Part shown: in pieces, positions 42,228 to 54,900 of the stretch
Position numbering within the stretch: the first letter of the stretch is position 1
How the letters are laid out: each line of letters starts with the position of its first letter
From: Cherax quadricarinatus
Taxonomy: Eukaryota; Arthropoda; Malacostraca; Decapoda; Parastacidae
Length of the DNA: 64,000 nucleotides
Assembly (NCBI RefSeq): GCF_038502225.1
Contig: NW_027196491.1
Span: 25,278 to 89,277, forward strand
Reading direction: 5' to 3'
Notes under the pieces: model-generated
The model's database searches: none
Seen by the model: the letters and a program-made list of their open reading frames with translations, nothing else
What the model was told of the DNA's origin: nothing
Program-made: the position numbers and the translations under genes

Positions 42228-43000
42228 AGTGATGGTTGACATTGTGTTGGTTATGGTAGACAGTGTGGTGGTGATGGTTGACATTGTGTTGGTTATGGTA
42301 GACAGTGTGGTGGTGATGGTTGACATTGTGTTGGTTATGGTAGACAGTGTGGTGGTGATGGTTGACATTGTGGTGGTGATGGTTGACATTGTGTTGGTTA
42401 TGGTAGACAGTGTGGTGGTGATGGTTGACATTGTGTTGGTTATGGTAGACAGTGTGGTGGTGATGGTTGACATTGTGTTGGTTATGGTAGACAGTGTGGT
42501 GGTGATGGTTGACATTGTGTTGGTTATGGTAGACAGTGTGGTGGTGATGGTTGACATTGTGTTGGTTATGGTAGACAGTGTGGTGGTGATGGTTGACATT
42601 GTGTTGGTTATGGTAGACAGTGTGGTGGTGATGGTTGACATTGTGTTGGTTATGGTAGACAGTGTGGTGGTGATGGTTGACATTGTGTTGGTGATGGTAG
42701 ACAGTGTGGTGGTGATGGTTGACATTGTGTTGGTTATGGTAGACAGTGTGGTGGTGATGGTTGACATTGTGTTGGTGATGGTAGACAGTGTGGTGGTGAT
42801 GGTTGACATTGTGTTGGTGATGGTAGACAGTATGGTGGTGATGGTTGACAGTGTGTTGATGATGACATGTGTGTGTGGTGATGGTGAGTGTGGTGGTGAT
42901 GGTTGACATTGTGTTGGTGATGGTAGACAGTGTGGTGGTGATGGTTGACATTGTGTTGGTGATGGTAGACAGTATGGTGGTGATGGTTGACATTGTGTTG
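42228..43000. repeat. 42-bp higher-order satellite
   Basis: About 18 copies of a 42-bp unit composed of two diverged 21-bp halves, GTGGTGGTGATGGTTGACAT and GTGTTGGTTATGGTAGACAG. Highly homogeneous in 42240-42720. Stop-free in both directions. Confidence 0.93.
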
Positions 43001-43560
43001 ATGGTGAGAATGTTGTTGATGGTGTGTGTGTGTTGATGGTGAGTGTGGGTTGATGGTGTGTGTTGATGGTAAGTATGTTGTTGATGGTGAGTGTGTTGAT
43101 GGTGTGTTGTTGATGGTGAGTATGTTGTTGATGGTGAGAGTGTCGATGGTGAGTGTGTGTTGATGACGAGTATGTGTTGATGATGAGTGTGTGTTGATGG
43201 CGAGTATGTGTTGATGGTGAGTGTGTTGATGGTGAGTGTGTGTTGATGGTAAGTATGTTGTTGATGGTGAGTATGTTGTTGACGGTGAGTGTTGATGGTG
43301 TGTGTTGATGGTGTGTGTTGATTGTGTGTGTTGATGGTGTGTTGATGGTGTGTTGTTGATGGTGAGTATGTGTTGATGGTGAGTGTGTGTTGATGGTGAG
43401 TATGTGTTGATGGTGAATGTGTTGATGGTGAATGTGTGTTGATGGTGAATGTGTGTTGATGGTGAATGTGTTGATGGTGAATGTGTGTTGATGGTGAATG
43501 TGTGTTGAAGAGTGTGTGTTGATGGTGAGCGGAGTATGTTGATGGTCAGTGGAGTGTGTG
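43001..43560. repeat. GTTGATGGTGA minisatellite
   Basis: Units of 12-18 bp, GTGTGTTGATGGTGAGTAT type. Confidence 0.9.
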
Positions 43561-44660
43561 GTGGTAATAGTGGAGTGTGTAATGGTGATGGTTGAGTGTG
43601 TGGTGTTCAAAGGGTTGGTGTAGTGTGTTGTGCTGAGGTGTGTGGTGGTGATGGTAGTGTGTGTGGTGATGATGGTAGAGCTTGTGGTGGTAGTGGTGGA
43701 ATTTTTGGCTGTGATTGTGAAGTGTGTGGTTGTAAGGGTGGAGTACGAAAAGGCAATGGTTAAGGGGAATCAGGTGGTGGTGTAACGGTGAGAGGAGTGT
43801 GTTCAGTGGTAATGGTGGAATTTGTGGTGGTACTGGTGTAAGCGTGTGGTGGCGTTGGAAGAATGTGTAGTGGTGAAGGTGGTGTGGTGGTGATGGGGAA
43901 GTACGTGGAGTGATGATGGACTGTGATGATGAAGTGTGCGGAAGTGATGGTGGAATATGTGCAGGTGATGATGAATGGATGTGGTAGTGATGGCAGAGAG
44001 TGTGGTGGTGATGGTGGAGAGTGTGGTGTTGGTGGAGTGTGTGGTGTTGGTGGAGTGTGTGGTGTTGGTGGTGGAGTGTGTGTGTAGTGGTGATGGTGAA
44101 GGAGTGTGGTGGTGATGGTGGAGTGTGTGATGGTGGAGGTAGAGAGTGTTATCGTAGGGGTAGGGAGTATGGTGGTGATAGAGTGTGTGGTACTGATGGT
44201 AGAGAGTGTAGTGCTGGTGGTAGACAATGTGGTGGTGATGGTAGACAATGTGGTAATGTTAGACAGTGTGGTGGTAATGGTAGACAGTGTGATGGTGATG
44301 GTAGTGTGGTGGTGACAGTAGACAGTGTGGTGGTGATGGTAGACAGTGGTGGTGATGGTAAACAGTGAGGTGGTGATGGTAGACAGTGTGCTGGTGATGG
44401 TAGACAATGTGGTAATGTTAGACAGTGTGGTGGTAATGGTAGACAGTGTGATGGTGATGGTAGTGTGGTGGTGACAGTAGACAGTGTGGTGGTGACAGTA
44501 GACAGTGTGGTGGTGATGGTAGACAGTGTGGTGGTGATGGTAGACAGTGTGGTGGTGATGGTAGACAGTGTGGTGGTGATGGTAGACAGTGCGGTGGTGA
44601 TGGCAGACAGTGGGATGATGATTGTAGACAGTTTGGTGGTGATGGTGATGGAGACTGGAA
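43561..44660. repeat. 21-bp monomeric relative of the 42-bp satellite
   Basis: GTGGTGGTGATGGTAGACAGT in tandem, best near 44230-44640, without the alternating halves. Confidence 0.9.
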
Positions 44661-44870
44661 GTCATACACTAAGACAGAAATACAGGAAATGCTACCTGCG
44701 TTGCCTTGCGCACTTCTTACCTTCCAGTCGTACTGGAAGAGTTTCTTGATCTCATGGGTGATCAAGTGACAGAGTCAGCGACTTCCTAAAGACAGCTCTC
44801 AGGAGTGCGTTATAATCACTGAGTATTGGGTTGTCGAAAGAGGGTGCACCCCTCAAAATGTTAGTCTTGG
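44661..44870. other. Unassigned junction
   Basis: About 200 bp between satellite and LINE-C copy; not recognised. Confidence 0.4.
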
Positions 44871-46735
44871 CTGAGTTAGGCATCTTGTGAAGAGAGGTAT
44901 CGGGAAAATGGATGGAATATTTTGAGAAACTGTTAAATGATGATGAATATAAGGAAGTTGTGATTTTGTGTTTTGGGTAGGGAGGTATAACAGCTTGTAG
45001 GGGTGAGGAAGGGTCAGTTGTGAGTGTGGGGGAGGTGTGTGAGGTAGAGTAAAAGGGGATAAAGCAGCTGGGATTGATGGGATAAATTCAGAAATGTTGA
45101 AAGCAGGCGAGGATATAGTTTTGGAATGGTTGGTGCTTTCATTTAATAAATGTATGGAAGAGGGGAAGGCACCCGAGGATTGGTAGACAGCATGCATAGT
45201 TATCTTGTATAAAGGCAAAGGGGGAAAAAAAAAGTGCGAAAATTATATAGGAATAAGCCTGTTGAGTATACCTGGTAGTGCATGGAAGAGTAATTATTGA
45301 AAGAATTAAGAGTAAAACGGAAAACAGGACAACAGTTGAGCAAAGAGGCTTTAGAAAGGGTAGGGTGAGTGCAGACCAAGTGTTTACAGTGAAACATATA
45401 GGTGAACAGTATTTAAATAAGGGAAAAGAGGTTTTTGTTGCATTTAAACATTTGGAAAAGACATATGATAGGGTGGATAGGGGCAATGTGGGAGATGTTT
45501 CAAATATATGGAATAGGTGGTAGGTTACTGAAAGCAGTGAAGGGTTTTATGAGGACAGTGAATCTCAGGTTATAGTATGTAAGAGAGAGGGGGATTATTT
45601 CCCAGTAAAAGTAGACCCTAGACAAGGATATGTGATATCAGCATGGTTGTTCAATATATTTATAGATACGGTTGTAAGAGAAGAGAATGCTCGGGTGTTG
45701 GCATGAGGTGTGGGATTAAAAGACAAACGATCTAACACAAAGTGGAAGTTGTCACAGCTGTTATTTGCTGATGACACTGTGATTTTGGAAGATCCTGAAG
45801 AGAAGTTTCAGAGGTTGGTGAATGAGTTTGGTAGGGTATGTAAAAGAAGGAAATTAAAAGTGAACATAGGAAAAAGTAGGCGATATATGAAAACAAAAAA
45901 ATTAGGTAATGAAAGATTGGATATCAGACTGGAGGGAGTATGGAGGAGGTGAATGTATTCGGATATTTGGGAGTGGACTTGTCAGCAGTTGGGTATGTGA
46001 AAGACGAGGTGAATCATAGAATTGATGAGGAGAGTCTGTGAAGACAAAGAACATTATGCATGGAAGCAGCAAAGAGGGAAATGTATGAGAGTATAGTAAT
46101 ACCATGGTGTGAACCATGGGTGGTGAATGTTGCAACAAGGAGAAGGCTAGAGGCAGTGGAAATGTTATGTCTGAGGGAAATATGCGGTATGAATAACATG
46201 CAGAGAATCCACAATTTGGAAATTAGGAGGAGGTACCGGGTTACTAAAAGTATTATCCAGAGGGCTGAGGAGGGGTAGTTGACGTGGTTCGGACATTTAG
46301 AGACCTTGGAACGAAATAGAATGACATGGAGAGAGTATAAATCTATTGTGGATGGAAGGCGGTGTAGTGGTCGGCCTAGGAAAGGTTGGAGAGAGGAGGG
46401 CAAAGGAAGTTTTGTGTGCGATGGCTTTGGACTTCCAGCAAGCATGCGTGAACTTGTTAGATAGGAGCGAGTGGAGACAAATGATTTTTACGACTTGACG
46501 TGCTGTTGAAGTGTGAGCGAAGTATCATTTTTGAAGGGATCCTGGGAAGCCGGTAAGCCGGACTTGAGTCCTGGAGGTAGGAAGTACAGGGCGGGTGGAG
46601 ATATGTTGCATGTTTTTAACTATAGTATAGGCACACCTCTGGCAGGAAAAAGATGGAGTGAATGATGCTGAAAGTGTTTCTTCTTATTCGGGTCACCCTG
46701 CCTCGGTGGGAAACGGCTGATGTGTTAATAATACA
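44871..46735 (+). pseudogene. RTE-like LINE-C, second copy, decayed, with 3' UTR
   Basis: Plus-strand fragments in order: ENGWNILRN-region start, RVIIERIKSKTENRTTVEQR (45284), FKHLEKTYDRVDR, LSQLLFADDTVIL (45755), CKRRKLKVNIGKS, the EIRRRYRVTKSIIQRAEEG block and LVR-end near 46464. At least six stops or shifts. Unlike the copy at 25648 it keeps its 3' end: GACTTGAGTCCTGGAGGTAG and GGTGGGAAACGGCTGATGTG, then GTTAATAATA and a CTA/AAT tail. Confidence 0.85.
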
Positions 46736-46770
46736 CTACTACTACTACTGCTACTACTAATAATAATAAT
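46736..46770. repeat. (CTA)n-(AAT)n tail
   Basis: Trinucleotide run at the LINE-C terminus. Confidence 0.9.
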
Positions 46771-46779
46771 GTGTGTGTG

Positions 46780-47160
<381 letters not shown>

Positions 47161-48227
47161 CTACATCTCATGGTTCCTCGAGGATATTGAGTTACAGCTC
47201 AGATGCACAGAGACGAAATTCATCTAATCAGTTGTGAACAAATGGAATTCATTAAGGACTAGCGTATTGGAGACCAATACATTATGTGGGTCCAAAAGTA
47301 AGCAGGAAATGCCTCACAAGACATTCTGGCATTTAATCTATATTAAGATCTAATATTCAGAGAATATTTTTCAATCTTGGAAGATATAACAAAGTTATTA
47401 CTCTTGCAAATATAAAAAAAATTACGAGGACATTAAGACACTGAGTTATAGATTTGAGAGAAAATGAAAGAGAGAAATTGAATGAATCAAAGAGCTTTCC
47501 CTCGAATTCATCATCTCTATGATAATATTCATTTCCACATTCGCCAACAACCAAAAACTCTTCATAATATGCAATGAATATTCATCTTCAAGATCCCTTT
47601 TGCCACATTCTTTTCGACTTCAATTGCCTTCCTCCCCATCTTCCTCGTTGAGTGTTTGAAATATGTTTTGTGTTGTGTGTGTAGGGTTGTGAGGGAGTTC
47701 CAGGCATCACAGCAAAGAATAGTTATTTTGCATATAAGTCATCACACAGTATCTGCAACAATTGACATGTAATCCACCGATCTGAAATGGAAACTAGACA
47801 TTTCGATCAATGTCGTTCAAGGATGGGCACGAAACGTTGTGTTCCAGTTTTTTACATGAGGTTACATGTGATTTTTTTCTAAATCTTTCTTTAACAACTG
47901 AAGCTTAGAAAATATCTACCTCGCAGCACCGTACGAATGAACTAAGAAAGAGATTTCTTGACTGCGCCTCAAGTCCTGGACCAAGAAATGTGAATGATAT
48001 AAAAGATTAATAATGCCAACAAGTACTGTAGCAAAAACACACTAATAGCAGATTCAATTTTTTTTTCAATCGCGTCGTTCACACGTGATCTTTTTCAAGT
48101 CAAGATGTCATGAAAAATTAACATCTGATTGGTATTTCTTTTTTAAATAAACGAAGCTCTGTTATGTCTTGGTAATATCACACAAGATAAACGTATGTGG
48201 CTTTCCTGTCATAGTAACAAAACACTG
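47161..48227. other. No recognisable gene
   Basis: AT-rich. At 47795-47840 ACATTTCGATC and GGGCACGAAACGTTGTG suggest a very decayed HHR-like PLE end. Confidence 0.5.
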
Positions 48228-48725
48228 GAGGTTACCTGGAGGTTACCTGGAGGTTATTCCGGGGATCAACGCCCCCGCGGCCCGGTCCATGACCAGGCCT
48301 CCCGATGGATCAGGGCCTGATCAACTAGGCTGTTACTGCTGGCCGCACGCAGTCCGACGTACGAGCCACAGCCCGGCTGATCCGGCACTGACTTTAGGTA
48401 TCTGTCCAGCTCTCTCTTGAAGGCAGCCAGGGGCTTATTGGCAATTCCCCTAATGCTTGGTGGGAGGCTGTTGAACAGTTTTGGGCCCCGGACACTTATG
48501 GTGTTTTCTCTTAGTGTACCAATGGCGCCCCTACTTTTTATTGGCGGCATTTTGCATCGCCTGCCCAGTCTTTTACTTTCGTAGGGAGTGATTTCTGTGT
48601 GCAGATTTGGGACCATTCCTTCCAAGATGGGGTGATAACGTTTATTCTCCAGTCCCTTGATTTTTAGAAACTTTCTGTACTGATGTACAATAATTCTCTT
48701 ACCCAGCTTAGAACTCTTTGTAAAA
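48228..48725 (-). pseudogene. LINE family D, 3' end of ORF2
   Basis: Minus strand RIIVHQYRKFLKIKGLENKR, HPILEGMVPNLHTEITPYES, then SVRGPKLFNSLPPSIRGI and FKRELDRYLKSVPDQPG, the C-terminal segment of a Jockey/CR1-superfamily LINE. The frame then runs into the terminal repeat GGTTACCTGGA. The 14.5-kb fragment is its tail. Confidence 0.8.
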
Positions 48726-49095
48726 ATGTTTATGATTGTGAGGTGTTTTGTACGCTTATTTTACCACATATAAATTAACATTTCCCAGGAATATTACCTT
48801 TATTTTGTCAGGTAAACATAATTCCCTGTTTTCATCTCCAACATTACCTGAGGTAACTTGGGTACGAAGATAATCGCGTAATTACTTCAAAACTTGAAAA
48901 AAAAGATCATACGTGAGTATCATTTTTCAAAATCAGTGAACGCACTACTTCATACGTCCAGAATTTCAAAAAAAAGCAGAGATTATATAATAATTCTTAT
49001 ATCCAGCAGGAAGTGGTAAGCATATATGAATTACACAGCACCGAAAAGAATATTTGAAGGTGACGAAGTTGATTTTTGCTCCTAAATTCCGATTA
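48726..49095. other. No recognisable gene
   Basis: AT-rich, apparently unique. Confidence 0.55.
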
Positions 49096-49225
49096 AGAAC
49101 ATATAAACATAAGAAAGAAGGAACACTGCAGCTGGCTTACTGGCCCATGCGAGGCAGGTCCAATACTCCCACCATCTGATTTTCAATCAGATTGCTCAGG
49201 GAGACTCTCCCGAAAAATGTAAATA
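49096..49225 (-). pseudogene. LINE-B family 3' terminus, minus
   Basis: AAGAACATATAAACATAAGA then GCTTACTGGCCCATGCGAGG is the inverted family B terminus. Confidence 0.75.
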
Positions 49226-49239
49226 TCTATAGAATGATG

Positions 49240-49315
49240 AATAAGACATGTACAACATTTGGATATCTTAATTGATAGATGTTTTGTCAACAGAGAGAGA
49301 TTTTACATAATTCTG
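49240..49315 (-). mobile_element. Decayed PLE pseudo-LTR end
   Basis: GATGAATAAGACATGTACAA ... ATATCTTAATTGATAGATGT follows the palindrome outer end GATGAAATTAAGACACATGT with many substitutions. Confidence 0.45.
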
Positions 49316-50504
49316 ATACAGAAACATGAGGATGTCTCTTTAGCAGAGTAAATGGAACAAGTGAAACAGTTCAGTAGTCGTAGATAAACAATAGTCACAT
49401 GCAAGTGTGGCTCACTAGTGAGCCAGAAATTTAACAATCAAGCTGTAGAATCTTATATACTCTTTATTAAGAATCCAGGGAGTTGCTGTGTCGGACAAAT
49501 ATTATTTGATTAAAGGAATATACTGTAATTAAACCTTTCATAATGGAATCAAGGAAAATTGGGACAACGCAGAAGTTGTAGATGTTGTCAAAAGATAGAA
49601 GGGCACACTAGTAGAAGAAAGGCCGGCCCAAAAGGTGGGCCAGAGATTTAACAATCGAGTTGCAGAGACGTAGTTTAGTTTCCTACAAGGAAGCTAGTAG
49701 TCAGACTCAGGTAAATGATAAAATTATGGAAGTAAGATATGCGCTAAACACACTGGACATTTATTAAAACATGTTTCAGTCCTGGGGACACTGTGGGATA
49801 TATTTCCTAATACATATCTTCAGTGTTTGGAGTGGCAATGGTGGTTAAAGGTCCCAGCAGTGCCAGTGAAATGAAGTGGGCACCCCAATCCCAGCATGGG
49901 GTCGAGATAGCACCATAAAATGCCATACTGACTGTGTACTCCCAAATGCTGGTATCAGAGTGAAAAAAAGGGAAGAGGAGATTAAAAATTGACTTGAGAG
50001 AAAATTAGTGATCAATTCTCTCAGTTAGTAAGATATGCTGCCACCACCTGTTATTATTAGTCATAGATTCGACAGGATATAAAGTTCCAGCAGAAGGAGG
50101 AGACAAGAAAGTGAGCAAAAGCAGGGAGCATCAACAAGAGTCACGCAAGGCACTTAAGATATACTAAGCAAAATAGGATAGCTCAATATTTATTTATTAA
50201 TGGTTGGTTTTGGTTCCCAGAGTAACATCGCCTGTGGATGAGCTTCCTACCAGCTCTTTACTCTCACAAGAAAGCTAACATTAATAATTTACTTGATTCA
50301 AAAGACAACCAAAGACTATGACAATTTCCACCTTAATGGAAAAAATTATAAACTTAATACAAGAACTGCAAATTCAGTATTCACCCATTGTCAAGTTTAA
50401 GGATCACCACATTCTTTTCTTTTATTTTCTAAATTTTTCTTAAATCATACCTTGAATAATCATTGACCATTACACGTGATTTTTTGAGGTCTTAGTTTTC
50501 AGTC
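49316..50504. other. No recognisable gene
   Basis: Unassigned DNA with no coding or structural signal that I can support. Confidence 0.55.
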
Positions 50505-50700
50505 TAATATGTAATCCCACAAGTACTTGATGTGGTTCGCCGGTATTTGTCCCGGCCCGGGTCTTGTCCGGTTGGTGATCCGGCGTTGTCTTTTCCCTGG
50601 TGGAGGCGTCGTTCGTCGTCTTTCTTCTGTCTTGAGCAGTGGCTCCCCGAGGTGGGGAAACCTTAGTGTGCAGTTTTGAAGGTTCTCATTATCCATCCTG
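50505..50700 (-). mobile_element. SINE-like repeat, CCCGGGCCGGG family
   Basis: Minus strand CAAGACCCGGGCCGGGACAA ATACCGGC and GGGGAGCCACTGCTC correspond to the family at 2603 and 51879, diverged. Confidence 0.6.
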
Positions 50701-51867
50701 TCATTTTCCTAGCAATATAGTTTTAATTTTCTCATGTTTTCCATATCGGAGTAATTGAAATTTCTCATCACTGAGCTTCATATTGTTTTCTGCGGCCCAT
50801 TTAAACATTTGGTTGGTGTCTGCCTTGAGTCTTGTAGTGTCTTTAATGGAAGACACTGTCATGCAAATTTGGGTGTCATCTGCAAAGGAAGACACGGTGC
50901 TGTGGCTGACATCCCTGTCTATGTCAGATATGAGGATGAGGAACAGGATGGGAGCGAGTACTGTGCCTTGTAGAGCAGAGCTTTTCACCGTAGCCGCCTC
51001 AGACTTTACTTTGTTTACTACTACTCTTTGTGTTCATAAGAAATTATAGATCTATCTACCAACTTTTCCAGTTATTCCTTTATCACGCATTTTGTGCGCT
51101 ACTACACCATGGTCACATTTGTCAAAGGCTTTTGCAAAGTCTGTGTATACTACACCTGCATTTTGTTTGTCTCCCAGAGCATCCAGGACCTTGTCCTAGT
51201 GGTCCAGTAGTTGAGACAGGCAGGAGCGACCTGCTTTAAACTCATGTTGCCCTGGGTTGTGTAACTGATGGGTATCTAGATGGGTGGCAATCTTGCTTAT
51301 TAGAACCCTTTCAAAGATTTTTATAATATGGGAGGTTAGTGCTATCGATCTGTAGTTCTTTGCTTTACTGCCCCCTTTGTGGAGTGGGGCTAAGTCTGTT
51401 GTTTTTATAAGCTGTGGGACGACTCTTGTGTCAATGCTTCCTCTCCATAGGATGTCAAAAGCACATGATAGAGGCTTCTTGCCGTTCTTGATTAACACTG
51501 AGTTCCACGAGTCTGCATTTAGGGCAGAGTCCATGAGCAAGACATTTATCGCCTTTTCGAAGTCATTTGGCGTCAGGATAATATCAGGGTTGCATCTACC
51601 AAATTCTGAGTCCCTCTCATAAAAAAATTATATAGGTCTTCGACTCTAAGTCTGGGTAGCGGCTCATATTGGGACTTGAGCAGCTCACTCATTCCTTGCT
51701 GTCAGCTGTGTAGGACCCATCTCGTCTAAGTAGGGACCCAATACCAGTTCTCTTTCTAGTTTACATCTTCTCATCCTTTTCTTTAAAGGAATATGCCTTG
51801 AGCATACCTCGAGTGCGACAGAGTTACGTCATCCAGAATCTGGTTTACTTGTTCCCCCTTTATGTTT
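50701..51867 (-). pseudogene. LINE family E, reverse transcriptase part
   Basis: Minus strand: DSALNADSWNSVLIKNGKKP, VVPQLIKTTDLAPLHKGG, KNYRSIALTSHIIKIFERVL, EFKAGRSCLSQLLDH (51540-51196), then PILFLILISDIDRD and SSFADDTQICMTV (50940-50860). FADD present. Frames are broken several times. Truncated downstream of FADD by the SINE-like repeat at 50700. Confidence 0.82.
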
Positions 51868-51878
51868 TTGTTACTGAA
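51868..51878. repeat. SINE target duplication, left
   Basis: TTGTTACTGAA, repeated exactly at 52174-52184. Confidence 0.85.
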
Positions 51879-52173
51879 TTATTATTTATTTATTAAAGAT
51901 TAGCCGGTATTCTCCCGGCCCGGGCCTTTCCAAGTGGTGGCCCGGCCTTGGCTCCCTCTTTAGGGAGTGTCTGAGACCGAAGTCTCCCATGGGAGGAGGC
52001 ACAAGTACCTCCTCATCTTTGGGACCAACTGTCCCCAGGCCTAGCCACAAGCTAGGCCTCTCTGGTCTGCCATCCCCGCCCCAAAGGAGCAAATGGGAAT
52101 GACAGTCTTATGAGCTAAAAGCTCGGACTCAGGCACCTACCCTACCCTAGAAGGGTTAGGCATGGTGTCGATC
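51879..52173 (-). mobile_element. SINE inserted in LINE-E
   Basis: 295 bp on the minus strand with body GAGGTACTTGTGCCTCCTCC and ACTCCCTAAAGAGGGAGCCA, the shared CCCGGGCCGGGAGAATACCG, and an (AATAAATAAAT) tail. Exact 11-bp duplications flank it. Longest copy of its family here; no obvious A/B boxes in the head. Confidence 0.88.
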
Positions 52174-52490
52174 TTGTTACTGAAGTTGAATTTGGTGAAG
52201 GTTTCCTGGTGACTGATCACATTTTGTTGGTCTGGGCCCCGCGCATACATGTCTGAACCTTTATTATGTTGTGATCTGAGTATATTGCTTTTAATACGGT
52301 AATATTTCGTATCAGATCGTTATTTTTAGTGAAGATGAGGTCTAGTGTATTGTCCAGTCTTGTTGGCTCTATAATTTGCTGGTTTAAGGTGAATTTGGTG
52401 CAGATATTTAAAAGCTTGTGTGTGTGAAAGTTTTCATCTGAGCTGCCTCCTGCCTCTGCTTCAGCATTATTTCCTCCATTTTAGCTACCT
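52174..52490 (-). pseudogene. LINE family E, end of the endonuclease domain
   Basis: Upstream continuation of the element at 50701-51867: LNICTKFTLNQQIIEPTRLD, NTLDLIFTKNNDLI and AIYSDHNIIKV, matching the C-terminal APE blocks including SDH. Includes the second copy of the 11-bp duplication. Confidence 0.78.
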
Positions 52491-52684
52491 TAAGTGAGTC
52501 ATATTTATTTGTAGGAAGTCAGATGAAGGAAGCATGGTAGCCAGCCAGGGCAAAACACGTAATTAAACAAACAGACGAACGTGTCTGGATTTAGTTGATA
52601 CATTTGCATTATACCATAATACAAACACTTTACATTCTGTGCAAGTTGTGTCCACGTTGATATAGAATAAAAAAGACGAACGTT
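52491..52684. other. No recognisable feature
   Basis: Short unassigned stretch. Confidence 0.5.
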
Positions 52685-53185
52685 CCCATTCTCATGTAAC
52701 ACCATTTATTGAAGATATGACTCACTAAGTCTAAGTGAAGGCATACGAAAGGAATAAATTTCTAGTTACCCCCAGTAATATTATAGTTTATACATTTTCT
52801 CTGTTGGACTAAAGAAAATGTTATTCTTGCCGTCACTCCTACAAGTCGCCTGGCTACCATATCTATTTATTAATTTATTTTATTTTATGTCTTTGGAAAC
52901 AGTACATTGAGATTTTATATTTACAATAGTTGGTTGCAATGCAAAGAGAGCCTCTATTATGCCTAGGCATTATGGGCTAACTTAACATTATTTATGTAAT
53001 TTTTTTTTAATTTTGAGAGCATATTTTGTACAGACAGACATAATACATATATATAGTATAAAACTGTGTATTTACCAAGTTTATATGCTATGCAGCGTGT
53101 TTATTATATAATTTTGAAAAAATATAGATGGAATTGTCTATATTAACGTAATATACGACATTTTTCTCGAGATTATTTTTTTTCA
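52685..53185 (+). repeat. Unclassified repeat X, copy A (interrupted)
   Basis: CCCATTCTCATGTAACAC, GAAGGCATACGAAA, TTGGACTAAAGAAAATGTTA and CTCCTACAAGTCGCCTGG match copies B (55862) and C (63862). An insert at about 52861-53060 separates the second half (TATATTAACGTAATATACGA). Confidence 0.7.
52861..53060 (-). pseudogene. LINE tail inserted in repeat X
   Basis: GCCTAGGCATTATGGGCTAA and upstream ACATTGAGATTTTATATTTA resemble the inverted 3' end of family F (56850-57000). Confidence 0.5.
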
Positions 53186-53323
53186 TTTTATATTTAAAAA
53201 CTCCATGTACAAAAATACACATTTAAGTATATAAAATATATAACATAACCAGAACGGTTTTTTTGTGATTTGAAAAAGGATCCCGAGGCAGATGTTTGTG
53301 AGGTGCTGTTGTTGGGAATGTTG

Positions 53324-53612
53324 GTGTCCCGGTGGTCTGGTGGCTAAAGCTCCCGCTTCACACACGGAGGGCCCGGGTTCGATTCCCGGCGGGTGGAAAC
53401 ATTTCGACACGTTTCCTTACACCTGTTGTCCTGTTCACCTAGCAGCAAATAGGTACCTGGGTGTTAGTCGACTGGTGTGGGTCGCATCCTGGGGGACAAG
53501 ATTAAGGACCCCAATGGAAATAAGTTAGACAGTCCTCGATGACGCACTGACTTTCTTGGGTTATCCTGGGTGGCTAACCCTCCGGGGTTAAAAATCCGAA
53601 CGAAATCTTATC
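53324..53612 (+). mobile_element. tRNA-derived SINE
   Basis: tRNA head 53324-53397 with A-box TGGTGGCTAAAGC at 53338 and a consensus B box GGTTCGATTCC at 53376-53386; loop CTTCACACA suggests tRNA-Val(CAC) origin (tentative). Body GACACGTTTCCTTACACCTG and GTTAGTCGACTGGTGTGGGT, then CACCTAGCAGCAAATAGGTA. Best copy of the family also at 17450-17800. Confidence 0.85.
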
Positions 53613-53971
53613 TTATACCTGGAGTGAACCTGGAGTGGGTTTCGCAGCTCAGAATCTTGCTGCAGAGGAGGAGGAAGAAACGTTACAAGTATACAGGGAA
53701 AAACAAACAATCAACCTAGGCTCAACACAAATCAACCTAAAAAACCACCGTAATACAGCATGCATAATATTTTCATCGGGCCCACACCAACACACTGCAT
53801 CTCATACATGTACAGACACAACCCACAATAATGTATAATGTACAGTAACACGTGCACAAAAATTAGATTACCACACTGCCTCGCTAGAACCCTATACCCC
53901 TCCACAATATTCTCAAACCACTGACCCCTACCTACTTACCACTGCCGTTATCCACAGTAACCTAGAAGAAC

Positions 53972-53973
<2 letters not shown>
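53613..53973. other. No recognisable gene
   Basis: AC-rich DNA without signals. Confidence 0.5.

Positions 53974-54056
<83 letters not shown>
53974..54056. repeat. (TA)n microsatellite
   Basis: TA run of about 82 bp. Confidence 0.95.
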
Positions 54057-54060
<4 letters not shown>

Positions 54061-54900
54061 ATATTCTATTTAAATAAAACTTCATATACAAACACAGGTC
54101 AGAATATATATATAACACTGTAACAATAAACAGGTAATGAACAGGCATCAACAGTGGCACAACACAAACTAATGACAACTGCCACGTACATTATTGAGTA
54201 AAATGATAAAAAAAAGAAACACTATAAACTCATACAGACTCAGTCCTAATGCTAACCTAACTCCTACACGCAGCTGCTACTTACAGTGCTGCGCTGAAGA
54301 CAAAGGTTTCTATGCAATAATAGTGCCGACACCCCCCTCCCCACCAGTGACTACAATCTATGTACACATGGCATACCTTTCAACAATGATTCGTCGCCTT
54401 AATTACACATGCTGCAACGCCCTGTACATGGGAAACATCCATAGCACAAAATATCTACAACTACCCAGGCAACATCCGCACTATATTTATAATGTCTATA
54501 CACACCAAGGTTTGAGAATCTGCACCTAGAACAATCTCACAAGTTTGATAATTGAATGCATACGCATATGTAGACGAACTCCTAGCGTTACATGGGACCA
54601 ACTCTCTGTTGGTACCACTAGTTCATTCACAATCCACACTCTTAACTTTAAAAGCCTAATCTAAAGAAACACAACTGTCCATGGTGGACATCCACACATC
54701 AACACCTAACACACTGCCCCCCTTCTTCCACTCCACGCACCTTCTCACCCAGGAACCAAGCCCATTGTATGTCCCCAATGACCCCCCACTATCACTCTGT
54801 ACCCCACCATTCACTCTCCACCCCCTTCACCACTCCCCGCCCCCCACCTCAGGTTAACAGGCACCCAACAGAGAGATTCTTGTAACCTTCCTGAAATCGT
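54057..54900. other. Unassigned, possibly LINE-G 3' region
   Basis: C-rich on the plus strand like the LINE-G fragment that follows; no motif supports an assignment. Confidence 0.4.

Noticed and set aside
41904..43610. 568-codon Ser/Thr/His-rich minus-strand frame
   Set aside because: Phase of the 42-bp satellite.
53324..53397. Genuine tRNA gene
   Set aside because: B box is perfect but the cloverleaf is imperfect and the sequence continues into a SINE body shared with 17.6 kb.
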